This document shows, piece by piece, positions 7,897 to 16,524 of a DNA stretch of 64,000 bases. The stretch's first letter is position 1. The number at the start of each line of letters is the position of its first letter. Source of the stretch: JBBRVW01 sp038246545 (lineage in GTDB: Bacteria > Actinomycetota > Actinomycetes > JACCUZ01); NCBI GenBank assembly GCA_038246545.1, contig JBBRVW010000013.1, positions 1 through 64,000 of the forward strand. Direction: 5' to 3'. The notes beneath the pieces were generated by a model, which saw only the letters and a program-made list of their open reading frames with translations, had not been told where the DNA came from and searched no databases. The position numbers were made by a program, and so were the translations under genes.

Positions 7897-8759
7897 GCGG
7901 TGACTGCCTGGTCGTCGTCGACAAGCCGGGCGGCCTCACCTCGCACGATGTCGTGGCCCGGGTGCGGCGGCTCGCGGACACCCGGCGCGTCGGCCACGCC
8001 GGCACCCTCGACCCGATGGCCACCGGCGTGCTCGTCCTCGGCGTCAACCGTGCGACCCGGCTGCTCGGGCACCTGACGCTCACCGAGAAGGCGTACGACG
8101 CCACCATCCGGCTCGGTGCCACGACGGTCACCGACGACGCCGAGGGTGACGTCGTGACCACTGCCGACGCGAGCGGGGTAGCCGAGGCCGCCGTCGCGGC
8201 AGGTGTCGCCGCACTGACCGGTCAGATCGCGCAGGTTCCCTCCGCGGTCAGTGCGGTGAAGATCGACGGCAAGCGCGCGTACAAGCGGGTGCGCGAGGGA
8301 GAAAACGTCGTCCTGCCGTCGCGACCGATCACGGTGCGCACGTTCGAGGTGCTGGGCATCCGGCGCGGTGCCGGCTACCTGGACCTCGACGTGCGGGTGG
8401 AGTGCTCCAGCGGCACCTACGTCCGGGCGCTGGCCCGCGACCTGGGCGCCGGCCTCGGCGTCGGGGGACACCTCACCGCGTTGCGCAGGACCCGGGTCGG
8501 CCCCTACGCCCTCGACGTGGCGCACACCCTCGAGCAGCTCGCCGACGACCTCGTCGTGCTGCCCATCGCCGATGCCGCGCGGGCTGCCTTTCCGGCTCGC
8601 GAGCTGGACGCCGACGCCGCCGGTGTCATCTCGCACGGCGGTCCGCTGCCGGCGGGCGGCACACGCGGACCGGTGGCCGTCTTCGGTCCCGACGGGACCT
8701 TCCTCGCCCTCGTCGAGGACCACGGCGCGACCACCAAGGCACTCGCCGTCTTCGTCTGA
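7893..8759 (+). CDS. truB: tRNA pseudouridine(55) synthase
   Basis: TruB isomerises U55 in the T-loop of tRNAs to pseudouridine. The protein has 288 residues and opens with VVVDKPGGLTSHDVV, followed by GHAGTLDPMATGVLVLGV in which D40 is the catalytic aspartate. The middle contains the family QVPSAVSAVKIDGKRAY and GTYVRALARDLG segments. The C-terminal region is the short actinobacterial form. GTG 7893 overlaps the rbfA stop as GTGA, completing the infB-DUF503-rbfA-truB run. Confidence 0.96.
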   Translation: MSGDCLVVVDKPGGLTSHDVVARVRRLADTRRVGHAGTLDPMATGVLVLGVNRATRLLGHLTLTEKAYDATIRLGATTVTDDAEGDVVTTADASGVAEAAVAAGVAALTGQIAQVPSAVSAVKIDGKRAYKRVREGENVVLPSRPITVRTFEVLGIRRGAGYLDLDVRVECSSGTYVRALARDLGAGLGVGGHLTALRRTRVGPYALDVAHTLEQLADDLVVLPIADAARAAFPARELDADAAGVISHGGPLPAGGTRGPVAVFGPDGTFLALVEDHGATTKALAVFV

Positions 8760-8797
8760 GGTCGGTTGGACCGCAGTGGCCGGGGCAGGCAGGTCCC

Positions 8798-9325
8798 ATG
8801 GCAGACGACGCACCCGACATCGGCACCGCGGACATCACCGCGCTGATCCTCGACGACCACGAGTGGTTCCGGCGGCAGTTCGCGGCGCTCGACGACGCGC
8901 GCACCCCCGAGGAGCTGTCCGCCGTCTGGGAGCCGCTCGCGACCCGGCTGGACACCCACGCCGACGCCGAAGAGCAGATCTTCTACCCCCGGCTGCTGCT
9001 GCAGGGCGAGGACGACCCGAAGGACGAGACCGAGGACGCGGTGCACGACCACAACGAGATCCGCGAGGCCGTCGAGAAGGCCCGGGCCGCGAAGGTCGGG
9101 TCGGATGACTGGTACGCCGCCGTGGACAAGGCCCGGGAGGAGAACAGCGAGCACCTCGCGGAGGAGGAGGACGGGCCGCTCCGGGACTTCCGCAAGAACG
9201 CCACCCGCGAGCAGCGCGCCGAGCTGGCCCAGCAGTGGATCGCGTTCTACGCCGCGCACCCCGCCGGCCGCGGGGTCGACACCACCCCGAAGGACCCGGC
9301 GCAGTATATCGAGGACAACTCGTGA
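8798..9325 (+). CDS. Hemerythrin-like HHE domain protein
   Basis: This 175-residue soluble, highly acidic protein is built of helices carrying hemerythrin-type metal ligands: DDHEWFRRQF, DTHADAEEQIFYP and HDHNEIREAV supply His and Glu residues, and a later HLAEEEDG segment completes the pattern. Such proteins bind a di-iron centre and have been linked to oxygen, NO or redox sensing; the specific role here is unknown. ATG 8798 lies after a purine-rich GGCAGGCAGG. It follows truB by 38 bp and may be read from the same transcript. It is convergent with the glycosyltransferase gene downstream. Confidence 0.85.
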   Translation: MADDAPDIGTADITALILDDHEWFRRQFAALDDARTPEELSAVWEPLATRLDTHADAEEQIFYPRLLLQGEDDPKDETEDAVHDHNEIREAVEKARAAKVGSDDWYAAVDKAREENSEHLAEEEDGPLRDFRKNATREQRAELAQQWIAFYAAHPAGRGVDTTPKDPAQYIEDNS

Positions 9326-9346
9326 GGCGGGCGTGGCGGTGAGCCG

Positions 9347-10807
9347 TCAGGCGTCGAGGTGGCGCAGGTGCGGCCAGGCCGCGGCCCAGCCGCCGGCCGG
9401 CCCGTTGCACACCCAGACGCCGTTGCCGTCCTCCTCGTTGCCGACCCCGGTGCGCAGCGTCGCAGCCCGCCGGCAGCCCTCCAGCTGGTCGGCCGCGGGG
9501 GCGGCGAAACCGACCCAGACGACCGGCCCGGCCGAGCTCGGCGGCCCCCAGTCACCGAATCCGTTGTGGCCGCTGAAGGCCGGGGGAGTGTCGCCGTACC
9601 ACTCCAGGGCGCCGGCCTCGCCGTAGTTCTGCGCGACCACCACGGCGGTCCGCCGGTCGTTCGCGGGCAGCGTGTCCACCACCTCGCGGACCTGCGACAC
9701 GACACCCGGCCAGCCGACCGTCTCGAGCTGGTCCTCGTTGATGGCCGGCCAGAACGAGTCGGCCAGCGTCCGGGCCGGGAGCACGGGGAGCAGGGCGGGC
9801 AGCGGGAACAGCGCGGTGGCGACCACCCAGACGCCGAACCGCCGCAGCCGACCGGCCGACCACTGCTCGGCCGCGACCACGGATCCGGCAGCTGCGAGCG
9901 GTGGCAGCAGCCCGAGCAGGTAGTAGTTCTTGCCGCCCGTGACGGCGAACACCACGAGCAGCAGCAGGTAGGCGACAGGCACCGGCCGGAAGAACGCCCA
10001 CTCGGGCCTCCGGAGCGCCGCCCGGCCGCCCATCACGGCCAGCACGAAGCCGAGCGGGTTGATCATCACGGTCTGGAGGAGGACCAGCTCCGCGAGGCCA
10101 CCCGGAGTGCCGAACTCGGCGCGGATGTCCCCGGCGAGCTCGATCTGCGGCCAGCCGTGCTGCGCCTGCCAGACCAGGTTCGGGAGCCACAGCGCAAGGG
10201 CGATCAGCGCCCCGCCCCAGGCCCACGGCGACCGGAGGTGATGGCGTGCCGAAGGGGTCACGACGATGCCGGCCACCAGCCCGAACGCGAGGAACCCCAC
10301 GAGGTTCTTGTTCTCCAGCCCGACGCCGAGCGCCGCACCGACCACCAGCCAGAGCCGCTGGCGGTCGCGCTGGAGGACTGCCACGACCAGCCGCACCACC
10401 AGCGTCCAGACGAGCAGGTCGAGCGTCGCCGTGGAGAGCAGGTGGCCGATCGCGAGCAGCCCCGCACCGGTCGCCGTCGCGACCGCGGCGAGCACCTGCG
10501 CCCCTCGCCCGCCGCTCAGGGTGCGCGCCAGGTCGGCCGTCACCAGGACCACGACGCCGACGACCAGTGCCGGCACCAGCCGCAGGGCGACCAGTGAGCC
10601 CGGCGCGACCGCGTCGGCGGCGGCCGCGACCAGCGGCGTCAGCGGCGGCTGGTCCGGGTAGCCCCACTGCGGGTGCCGGCCGGCGACGACGAAGTAGAGC
10701 TCGTCCCGGTGCGGCCCGTACCTGCCGGACAGCGCGACCAGGACGAGAGTGACCCCGGCTGCCGCGACGTATGCCGACGGCGGCAGGCTTCGTCGTCTCG
10801 GCACCAC
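9347..10807 (-). CDS. GT39/PMT-type polytopic membrane glycosyltransferase
   Basis: This is a 486-residue membrane protein with roughly ten hydrophobic helices and a C-terminal soluble domain. The N-terminal region contains the lipid-linked-sugar transferase signature: HRDELYFVVAG with its acidic pair, followed by the DQPPL segment. These GT-C fold enzymes use polyprenyl-phosphate sugars on the outer face of the membrane to glycosylate protein, lipid or cell-wall acceptors; the acceptor cannot be told. The start was set at GTG 10807, which has GGAGGGG about 9 nt upstream; longer in-frame extensions would run into the divergent kynU. It is divergent from kynU by 63 bp. Confidence 0.82.
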   Translation of the reverse strand: MVPRRRSLPPSAYVAAAGVTLVLVALSGRYGPHRDELYFVVAGRHPQWGYPDQPPLTPLVAAAADAVAPGSLVALRLVPALVVGVVVLVTADLARTLSGGRGAQVLAAVATATGAGLLAIGHLLSTATLDLLVWTLVVRLVVAVLQRDRQRLWLVVGAALGVGLENKNLVGFLAFGLVAGIVVTPSARHHLRSPWAWGGALIALALWLPNLVWQAQHGWPQIELAGDIRAEFGTPGGLAELVLLQTVMINPLGFVLAVMGGRAALRRPEWAFFRPVPVAYLLLLVVFAVTGGKNYYLLGLLPPLAAAGSVVAAEQWSAGRLRRFGVWVVATALFPLPALLPVLPARTLADSFWPAINEDQLETVGWPGVVSQVREVVDTLPANDRRTAVVVAQNYGEAGALEWYGDTPPAFSGHNGFGDWGPPSSAGPVVWVGFAAPAADQLEGCRRAATLRTGVGNEEDGNGVWVCNGPAGGWAAAWPHLRHLDA

Positions 10808-10858
10808 CGAACAGGACCCCTCCGCCACGACGACATCATGGCCTTCCGGGCGGCTGCG

Positions 10859-10864
10859 TAGGGT
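10859..10864 (+). promoter_or_regulatory. -10 element, leaderless kynU promoter
   Basis: TAGGGT ends 6 nt before GTG 10871. Transcription would begin at or within a base or two of the start codon, so the mRNA would lack a leader. Confidence 0.65.
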
Positions 10865-10870
10865 GCGGCC

Positions 10871-12109
10871 GTGGACCTCGTCACCGCCCGCACCCTCGCC
10901 GCTGACCTCGACGAGGCGGACCCGCTGCGCACTGTGCGCGACCGCTTCGTCCTGCCCGAGGGAGTCGTCTACCTCGACGGCAACTCGCTGGGCGCCCTCC
11001 CCGCGGGGGTCCAGGAGGTGGTCCGCGACGTCGTTGAGCGCCAGTGGGGCCGAGACCTCATCACGTCCTGGAACGTCCACGACTGGTGGGCGGCCCCGCG
11101 CCGCGTCGGTGCCCGGCTGGCCCGGCTGGTGGGCGCGCAGGACGACGAGGTCATCGTGGCCGACTCGACGTCGGCCAACCTGTTCAAGGTGCTGGTGGCG
11201 GCCGCTCGGCTGCGCCCGGGCCGCGACACCCTCGTCGTGGAGCCCGGCAACTTCCCGGCCGACCTCTACGTGGCCGAGTCGGTCAGCGAGCTGCTGGGCC
11301 TGCGGCTGCTGCGCGTCGAGCCGACCGAGGTCGCCACCGCGCTCGGCGAGGACCTGGCCGCGGTCTGCTTCTCACACGTCGACTACCGGACCGGCCGGGC
11401 CCACGACATGGCCGGTGTGACCGCCGCCGTGCACGCCGCCGGCGCGCTCGCCGTCTGGGACCTGTCGCACTCGGCCGGCGCCCTGTCCGTCGACCTCGGG
11501 GGTTGCGGCGTCGACCTCGCAGTGGGCTGCGGCTACAAGTACCTCAACGGCGGCCCCGGCGCTCCGGCGTACGTCTACGTCGCCCGCCGGCACCAGGCGG
11601 ACGTGCGGTCACCGCTCACGGGGTGGACCGGCCATGCCCGCCCGTTCGCGATGGAGGACAGCTACCAGCCGGCCCCGGGCATCGACCGGATGCGCAACGG
11701 GACGCCACCGATGCTCTCGCTGCTGGCGCTGGAGGCTGCGCTGAGCGCGTTCGACGGGTTGGAGATGACCGACGTCCGGGCAAAGAGCCTGTCACTCACG
11801 TCGCTGTTCCTCGACCTCGCCGACGAGGTGCTCGCGCCGCTGGGCTTCCAGACCGTGACGCCGCGCGACCCGGACGAGCGGGGCAGCCAGGTGTCGCTGC
11901 GGCACGAGTCCGCGTACGGCGTGGTGCAGGCGCTCGTGGCGCGCGGTGTGGTCGGCGACTACCGCGAGCCGGACCTCGTGCGGCTCGGTTTCGCGCCGCT
12001 CTACGTGCGACACCTCGACGTCGTGCGCGCGGTGGAGGCGACGGCGGCGGCCGTCGCTGCGGGCGAGCACCTCGACGCCCGCTGGAGCCGTCGCGAGGCG
12101 GTCACCTGA
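10871..12109 (+). CDS. kynU: Kynureninase
   Basis: Kynureninase cleaves L-kynurenine (or 3-hydroxykynurenine) to anthranilate (or 3-hydroxyanthranilate) and alanine in tryptophan catabolism. The 412-residue protein is a normal-length fold-type I PLP enzyme with the family signature VVYLDGNSLGALP, the ADSTSANLFK segment, and the PLP-binding lysine K223 in CGYKYLNGGPGAP. No tryptophan dioxygenase or kynurenine formamidase gene is adjacent, so the rest of the pathway must lie elsewhere. No ribosome-binding site is present, consistent with leaderless expression from the -10 at 10859. The 3' end overlaps the convergent SUKH gene by 8 bp. Confidence 0.93.
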   Translation: MDLVTARTLAADLDEADPLRTVRDRFVLPEGVVYLDGNSLGALPAGVQEVVRDVVERQWGRDLITSWNVHDWWAAPRRVGARLARLVGAQDDEVIVADSTSANLFKVLVAAARLRPGRDTLVVEPGNFPADLYVAESVSELLGLRLLRVEPTEVATALGEDLAAVCFSHVDYRTGRAHDMAGVTAAVHAAGALAVWDLSHSAGALSVDLGGCGVDLAVGCGYKYLNGGPGAPAYVYVARRHQADVRSPLTGWTGHARPFAMEDSYQPAPGIDRMRNGTPPMLSLLALEAALSAFDGLEMTDVRAKSLSLTSLFLDLADEVLAPLGFQTVTPRDPDERGSQVSLRHESAYGVVQALVARGVVGDYREPDLVRLGFAPLYVRHLDVVRAVEATAAAVAAGEHLDARWSRREAVT

Positions 12110-12851
12110 CGGCCCTGCGCAGGCTCGCGAACCCGACGCCACGCCACCGGCTCGGCGGCTTCTCGTACGGCGCGTAGGCGAAGATCCGCTCCCAGCCGTG
12201 CCTCGCCAGCCTGGTACGCGGGCCGAACCGGCCCCACGCGACCCCCTCGCCGACCGCGCGGTGCCGGAGGTCGACGAAGGTCCAGGCGCTGCCGAGCGGA
12301 CCGGCGAAGTCGCGCAGCGCCTGGTCGCCGTCGGCCATGGCGGCCCGGAAGGACAGTGCGCCCGGCCGGCTGCCCCACACGTCGTGCAGCCGGTCCTCGC
12401 GGACGTCGGCCACCAGCGACGTGTGCGGCGGCTCGTGCGTCCGCAGCGCCTCGTCGAGGAACGTGGCGAGGTCCGGGGCCTGGTACAGCAGCACGGGAGC
12501 GTCGCGGCAGAAGAAGAAGACCGGGGCGACCTCGGTCGTGTCCGGCGTGAGGTCCAGCAGCCAGAAGTTGCCGGCGCCGTCGGCCGCCACCGGGTGACCG
12601 GCCGGCAGCAGCTCCGGCAGCTCGACGTCGTGGGAGCCCCCGGTGAGGTCGAGGTCGAGCAGCCCGTCGACCCCGCCCGTCACCCGCAGGAGCCGCACCA
12701 GCTCGGCCGGCAGCGGCACCGGGTACCCGGCCTGCACCGCGGCGATGCCGGCATCGTCGACACCCGGTCGCAGGGCCAGCACGACGGGGTCCCCGGCTTC
12801 GTCCGCGAGGCCCCCCGCTACCGCCGAGCGCAGCCGCTCCACCACGTCCAT
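12102..12851 (-). CDS. SMI1/KNR4 (SUKH) family protein
   Basis: This 249-residue soluble protein has the SUKH-fold pattern: a segment around YPVPLPAELVRLLRVTGGVDGLLD, then a strand pair carrying GNFWLLDLTP, a VFFFCRDAPVLLYQAPDL segment and a C-terminal helix FLDEAL. SUKH proteins often act as immunity proteins to contact-dependent nuclease or deaminase toxins, or as general protein-interaction modules. No toxin gene is nearby, so a housekeeping interaction role is as likely. ATG 12851 has a TACCGT -10 element ending 6 nt upstream, implying a leaderless transcript divergent from ribF. Confidence 0.75.
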   Translation of the reverse strand: MDVVERLRSAVAGGLADEAGDPVVLALRPGVDDAGIAAVQAGYPVPLPAELVRLLRVTGGVDGLLDLDLTGGSHDVELPELLPAGHPVAADGAGNFWLLDLTPDTTEVAPVFFFCRDAPVLLYQAPDLATFLDEALRTHEPPHTSLVADVREDRLHDVWGSRPGALSFRAAMADGDQALRDFAGPLGSAWTFVDLRHRAVGEGVAWGRFGPRTRLARHGWERIFAYAPYEKPPSRWRGVGFASLRRAVR

Positions 12852-12857
12852 GCGTCC

Positions 12858-12881
12858 ACGGTAGGCGGGCGCCTCTACCCT
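12858..12881. promoter_or_regulatory. Interleaved divergent leaderless promoters, SUKH gene and ribF
   Basis: On the minus strand TACCGT (12858-12863) ends 6 nt before ATG 12851. On the plus strand TACCCT (12876-12881) ends 6 nt before GTG 12888. Only 36 bp separate the two start codons, so each promoter's upstream region lies over the other's start site. Confidence 0.6.
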
Positions 12882-12887
12882 GGCCGC

Positions 12888-13835
12888 GTGCTGGTGTGGC
12901 GAGGTCTCGACGAGGTCGGTGGCGACAGTGGTGACGCCGCGCACGCGGTCGTCACGATCGGCAACTTCGACGGCGTCCACCTCGGGCACCGGCACCTGCT
13001 CGCCGGAGTCGTGGCACGGGCGGCCGAGACCGGCGCGCGATCGGTGGTCACGACGTTCGACCCGCACCCGATGACCGTGATCCACCCGGAGTCGGCACCG
13101 CCGCGGCTCGCGACGATGGAGCACCGGCTCTCGCTGCTGGCCCAGTGCGGCGTCGACGCGACGCTGGTGCTGCCCTTCACCGCCGAGCTCTCCCGGTGGG
13201 AGCCCGAGGAGTTCGTGCAGCGGGTGCTCGTCGACGGCCTGCGCGCCAGCGAGGTGCACGTCGGCGAGAACTTCCGGTTCGGACACCGAGCCGCGGGCGA
13301 CGTGACGACCCTGCGGGCCGAGGGGGTCCGGGGCGGCTTCGACGTCGTGGCGCTGCCCCTGGCAGGTGACACGACCCGGTGGTCCTCGACGTACGTGCGG
13401 CAGTGCCTGGCCGAGGGTGACGTGGCGAGTGCGGCCGCCGCGCTGGGCCGGCTGCACCGGGTCGAGGGACCGGTGGTCGAGGGCGACAAGCGCGGTCGCG
13501 AGATGGGCTACCCGACCGCGAACCTCGACCTGCCCCCGGGCGCCGCCGTCCCCGCCGACGGCGTGTACGCCGGCTGGCTGACTCGCGCCGACGGCACCCG
13601 GCTGCCGGCGGCCATCTCGATCGGCACCAACCCGACGTTCGACGGCACCGCGCGCCGGGTCGAGGCCTACGTCCTGGACCGGGACGACCTGGAGCTCTAC
13701 GGCGAGCACGTCTGCGTCGACTTCCTGGCGCGGCTGCGCGAGACGGTGAAGTTCGACGGTGTCGGGCCGCTTCTCGTCCAGATGGCCGACGACGTGGCCC
13801 GGTCCCGCGAGCTGACCCGGTCACCCCTTCCATGA
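12888..13835 (+). CDS. ribF: Bifunctional riboflavin kinase / FAD synthetase
   Basis: RibF phosphorylates riboflavin to FMN and adenylates FMN to FAD. The 315-residue protein has an N-terminal nucleotidyltransferase domain with TIGNFDGVHLGHRHLL (about 22-37) and the DPHPM segment, and a C-terminal riboflavin kinase barrel with GREMGYPTANLDLP and the NPTFDG segment. GTG 12888 gives a short native N-terminus (MLVWRGLDEV); GTG 12894 is an alternative. There is no room for an FMN riboswitch, because the -10 element lies 6 nt before the start. The stop overlaps the next gene as ATGA. Confidence 0.96.
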   Translation: MLVWRGLDEVGGDSGDAAHAVVTIGNFDGVHLGHRHLLAGVVARAAETGARSVVTTFDPHPMTVIHPESAPPRLATMEHRLSLLAQCGVDATLVLPFTAELSRWEPEEFVQRVLVDGLRASEVHVGENFRFGHRAAGDVTTLRAEGVRGGFDVVALPLAGDTTRWSSTYVRQCLAEGDVASAAAALGRLHRVEGPVVEGDKRGREMGYPTANLDLPPGAAVPADGVYAGWLTRADGTRLPAAISIGTNPTFDGTARRVEAYVLDRDDLELYGEHVCVDFLARLRETVKFDGVGPLLVQMADDVARSRELTRSPLP

Positions 13836-15013
13836 CGGCCGAGGAGCACACCCGTGCCGCCGATGCCGCCGAGGCCACCCGTGCCACCGAGGACTGGTTC
13901 CTCGGCCACGGGCTGCCGTTCTTCGTCGAGGGCCGCCGGATCACCGTCGACGACCTGACCCGCGGCCGCTCGGTCGCAGTCCTCGCGACGGCGTACGCCG
14001 GGTCGTTGCTGGTCGCGGCGCCGCCGGACCGCTCGTGGCCGGCCCGCCTGGGGCTGGCCGCGGTGGGGCTGCTCGCGCTGGTGGCCGTGTGGGCGTTGGC
14101 CAACCTCGCCCGCCGGCAGCGCGCCCTCGAGCGGCCCCGTCGGGTGGGGGTCGTCGAAGTGACCCTGTTCGCCCTCGGCCCGGCCACGCTGGTGGCCGTG
14201 CTGCGCCAGGACGCCGGCCTCACCTTGACCGTGCTCCTGGCCGACCTGACCGTCCTCGTCGTGGTCGCCGCTGCCGAGGTCCTCGACGTGACGCCGATCG
14301 CGCGCTGGGCCCTGGTCCGGACCTTCTCCGAGCTGGGCTCGCTGCTGCGCCTGGTCACCAGAGCGTTGCCGATGCTGCTGCTGTTCATGACCTTCCTGTT
14401 CATCAACACCGAGGTGTGGCAGGTGTCCTCGGCCCTGTCCCGGCCGGTGCTCTGGCTCGCAGTGGCCTTCTTCGGCCTGCTCGGGCTCAGCTTCCTGCTG
14501 ACCCGGTTGCCCGAGGAGGTGGCGGCGGTCAACGACGACCTCGACCCGGCGGTCGTGCGTCGTGCTGTCCGGGGGACGCCGCTGGAGCCGCACCTCGACG
14601 ACCTCGGGGACGTGCGTGCCGAGCCGCTGGACCGGCGGCAACGGACCAACCTGCTCCTCGTGCTGCTGATCACCCAGGCCGCCCAGGTGCTCGTCCTCTC
14701 CGTCGCGGTCTGGGCTTTCTTCCTCGTCTTCGGCCGGGTCGCCATCGACGACAGCGTCGTGAGCAGCTGGGTCGGCAACGGAGCGCCACACTTCCCGCGG
14801 CTGCTCGGCGACCTCGGCTTCTCCCGGGAGCTGCTGCAGGTCTCGATCTTCCTGGCCGCCTTCTCCGGTCTCTACTTCACCGTGTACGCCGTCACCGACG
14901 CCACCTACCGCGAGCAGTTCTTCCACGAGATCACCCACGAGCTCGAGCGGGCGGTCGGTGTGCGGGCGGCGTACCTGGCCCTGCGCCGCGGCGGCGGTGC
15001 ACGCGTTCCGTAG
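13832..15013 (+). CDS. Polytopic membrane protein of unknown function, coupled to ribF
   Basis: This 393-residue protein is not recognised. It has a hydrophilic N-terminus of about 50 residues, then about eight hydrophobic segments grouped as two helices (50-90), three or four helices in the middle (105-220), a soluble loop rich in Asp, Glu and Arg (about 225-275) and two or three C-terminal helices, with a basic tail. No cofactor, transporter or peptidase motif is evident. ATG 13832 overlaps the ribF stop by 4 nt, so it is translationally coupled to flavin synthesis; whether it has anything to do with flavins is open. Confidence 0.75.
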   Translation: MTAEEHTRAADAAEATRATEDWFLGHGLPFFVEGRRITVDDLTRGRSVAVLATAYAGSLLVAAPPDRSWPARLGLAAVGLLALVAVWALANLARRQRALERPRRVGVVEVTLFALGPATLVAVLRQDAGLTLTVLLADLTVLVVVAAAEVLDVTPIARWALVRTFSELGSLLRLVTRALPMLLLFMTFLFINTEVWQVSSALSRPVLWLAVAFFGLLGLSFLLTRLPEEVAAVNDDLDPAVVRRAVRGTPLEPHLDDLGDVRAEPLDRRQRTNLLLVLLITQAAQVLVLSVAVWAFFLVFGRVAIDDSVVSSWVGNGAPHFPRLLGDLGFSRELLQVSIFLAAFSGLYFTVYAVTDATYREQFFHEITHELERAVGVRAAYLALRRGGGARVP

Positions 15014-15016
15014 GGT
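15011..15016 (+). promoter_or_regulatory. -10 element, leaderless aldo/keto reductase promoter
   Basis: TAGGGT ends 6 nt before ATG 15023 and overlaps the stop of the preceding gene (TAG 15011-15013). Confidence 0.65.
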
Positions 15017-15022
15017 CGGCCC

Positions 15023-16045
15023 ATGGAGTACCGCACCCTCGGCAGCAGCGGCACCGTCGTGTCGACCCTCGCGCTCGGCACCATGACCTTCGGCCAGGAG
15101 ACCGACGAGGAGGGCAGCCACGAGCAGCTCGACGTCTTCCTCGAGGCCGGCGGCACGCTGGTCGACACGGCTGACGTGTACACCGCCGGTGCCAGCGAGG
15201 AGATCGTCGGCCGATGGCTCGACGACCGCCCGTCCGACGTCACCGACCGGGTGGTGCTCGCGACCAAGGCGCGGTTCCCGATGGGCGAGGACCGCAACGA
15301 CGTCGGCCTGTCGCGCCGGCACCTGGGCCGCGCACTGGACGCCTCGCTGCGCCGGCTCCGGGTCGACTGCGTCGACCTGTACCAGGTCCACGCGTGGGAC
15401 CCGCTGACCCCGGTGGAGGAGACTCTCGGCTTCTTCGACGATGCGGTCCGCGCCGGCAAGGTCCGTTACGCCGGGTTGTCCAACTACGCCGGCTGGCAGG
15501 TGCAGAAGGCCGTCGACGTCGCCGAGCACGGGCACCTCCCGCGGCCGGTCACCCTCCAGCCGCAGTACAACCTGCTGGCCCGCGAGATCGAGTGGGAGAT
15601 CGTCCCCGCCTGCCTCGCGAACGGCCTCGGCCTGCTGCCCTGGTCGCCGCTCGGAGGCGGCTGGCTCACCGGGAAGTACACCCGAGACCAGCGCCCCACC
15701 GGCGCCACCCGTCTCGGCGAGGACCCGGCCCGTGGCGTGGAGGCCTACGACAAGCGGTCCGCGAGCGAGCGCACCTGGGCCGTCGTCGACGCCCTCCAGG
15801 GCGCCGCGGACTCGACAGGCGCCTCGATGGCCGCCGTCGCGCTGTCCTGGCTGCACGACCGGCCGGCTGTCTCGTCGGTGATCCTGGGGGCGCGGACCAC
15901 CGAGCAGCTCACGGCCAACCTGGCCGCGGCCGGCCTGCACCTGGACGCCGCCGCCACCGGGGCCCTGGACGCTGCCAGCGACCCGGCCCCGGCCGACTAC
16001 CCCTACGGCTCCGCCGGCCTCGAGCAGCGCACGCGCACGCTGTAG
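15023..16045 (+). CDS. Aldo/keto reductase
   Basis: This NADPH-dependent oxidoreductase of 340 residues has the TIM-barrel AKR fold. The catalytic tetrad can be read: D48 and Y53 in VDTADVY, K82 in ATKARF and H123 in YQVHAWDP. The cofactor-binding C-terminal region includes SSVILGARTTEQL. The sequence resembles the YajO/Tas-like group acting on small aldehydes or ketones, but the substrate cannot be predicted. A leaderless promoter lies at 15011. The gene ends 1 bp before a very strong hairpin, so it is probably a single-gene unit. Confidence 0.93.
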   Translation: MEYRTLGSSGTVVSTLALGTMTFGQETDEEGSHEQLDVFLEAGGTLVDTADVYTAGASEEIVGRWLDDRPSDVTDRVVLATKARFPMGEDRNDVGLSRRHLGRALDASLRRLRVDCVDLYQVHAWDPLTPVEETLGFFDDAVRAGKVRYAGLSNYAGWQVQKAVDVAEHGHLPRPVTLQPQYNLLAREIEWEIVPACLANGLGLLPWSPLGGGWLTGKYTRDQRPTGATRLGEDPARGVEAYDKRSASERTWAVVDALQGAADSTGASMAAVALSWLHDRPAVSSVILGARTTEQLTANLAAAGLHLDAAATGALDAASDPAPADYPYGSAGLEQRTRTL

Positions 16046-16046
16046 C

Positions 16047-16103
16047 CCGTGATCCACAGCGGATCCGTTGGAGAAGATCCAGCGGATCCGCTGTGGATCA
16101 CGG
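16047..16103. terminator. Perfect 21-bp hairpin, probable terminator
   Basis: The arms 16047-16067 and 16083-16103 are perfectly complementary over 21 bp around a 15-nt loop. The hairpin starts one base after the aldo/keto reductase stop. No T-run follows, as is common for actinobacterial terminators. Two GGATCC sites lie within the arms. Confidence 0.7.
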
Positions 16104-16159
16104 AATCCTGCCCCACATGCCCCACCTGCGCCGATTCGGCCGGGGCGACTCTCGGCTGG

Positions 16160-16165
16160 TAGCCT
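16160..16165 (+). promoter_or_regulatory. Candidate -10 element for rpsO
   Basis: TAGCCT lies about 90 nt before rpsO and would leave a leader of roughly 83 nt. No clear -35 is visible. Confidence 0.4.
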
Positions 16166-16254
16166 CGGACACTGCCGTTCACGCGGCGTGGGTTCCTCAT
16201 GTCTGCCCGTGAATCAGACCAGGCAGCGCTCACCATCACCACGCAGGGAGAGTT

Positions 16255-16524
16255 GTGTCGCTCGACACCGCCACCAAGAAGCAGATCATCGAAGAGCACG
16301 GCAGCTCCGGCACCGACACCGGTACCCCGGAGGTCCAGGTCGCGATGCTCTCGCGCCGCATCTCTGACCTGACCCAGCACCTCAAGGAGCACAAGCACGA
16401 CCACCACTCGCGTCGTGGCCTGCTCCTGCTCGTCGGCCGGCGCCGCCGGCTGCTGAACTACCTGGCCAAGACCGACATCAACCGCTACCGCGCCTTGATC
16501 GAGAAGCTCGGCCTGCGCCGCTAG
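16255..16524 (+). CDS. rpsO: 30S ribosomal protein S15
   Basis: S15 binds the three-way junction of the 16S rRNA central domain early in 30S assembly. The 89-residue length is standard, and the family core is clear: GTDTGTPEVQVAMLSRRI, then HLKEHKHDHHSRRGLL, and the RRRLLNYLAKTD segment. GTG 16255 follows AGGGAG with short spacing. pnp follows after 171 bp, the conserved bacterial rpsO-pnp arrangement. Confidence 0.98.
   Translation: MSLDTATKKQIIEEHGSSGTDTGTPEVQVAMLSRRISDLTQHLKEHKHDHHSRRGLLLLVGRRRRLLNYLAKTDINRYRALIEKLGLRR

Noticed and set aside
12852..12887. FMN riboswitch for ribF
   Set aside because: Only 36 bp separate the divergent genes and the -10 element is 6 nt from the start, leaving no room for an aptamer.
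13697..16057. Open minus-strand frame of nearly 790 codons
   Set aside because: It covers three well-supported plus-strand genes and has shadow-type composition.
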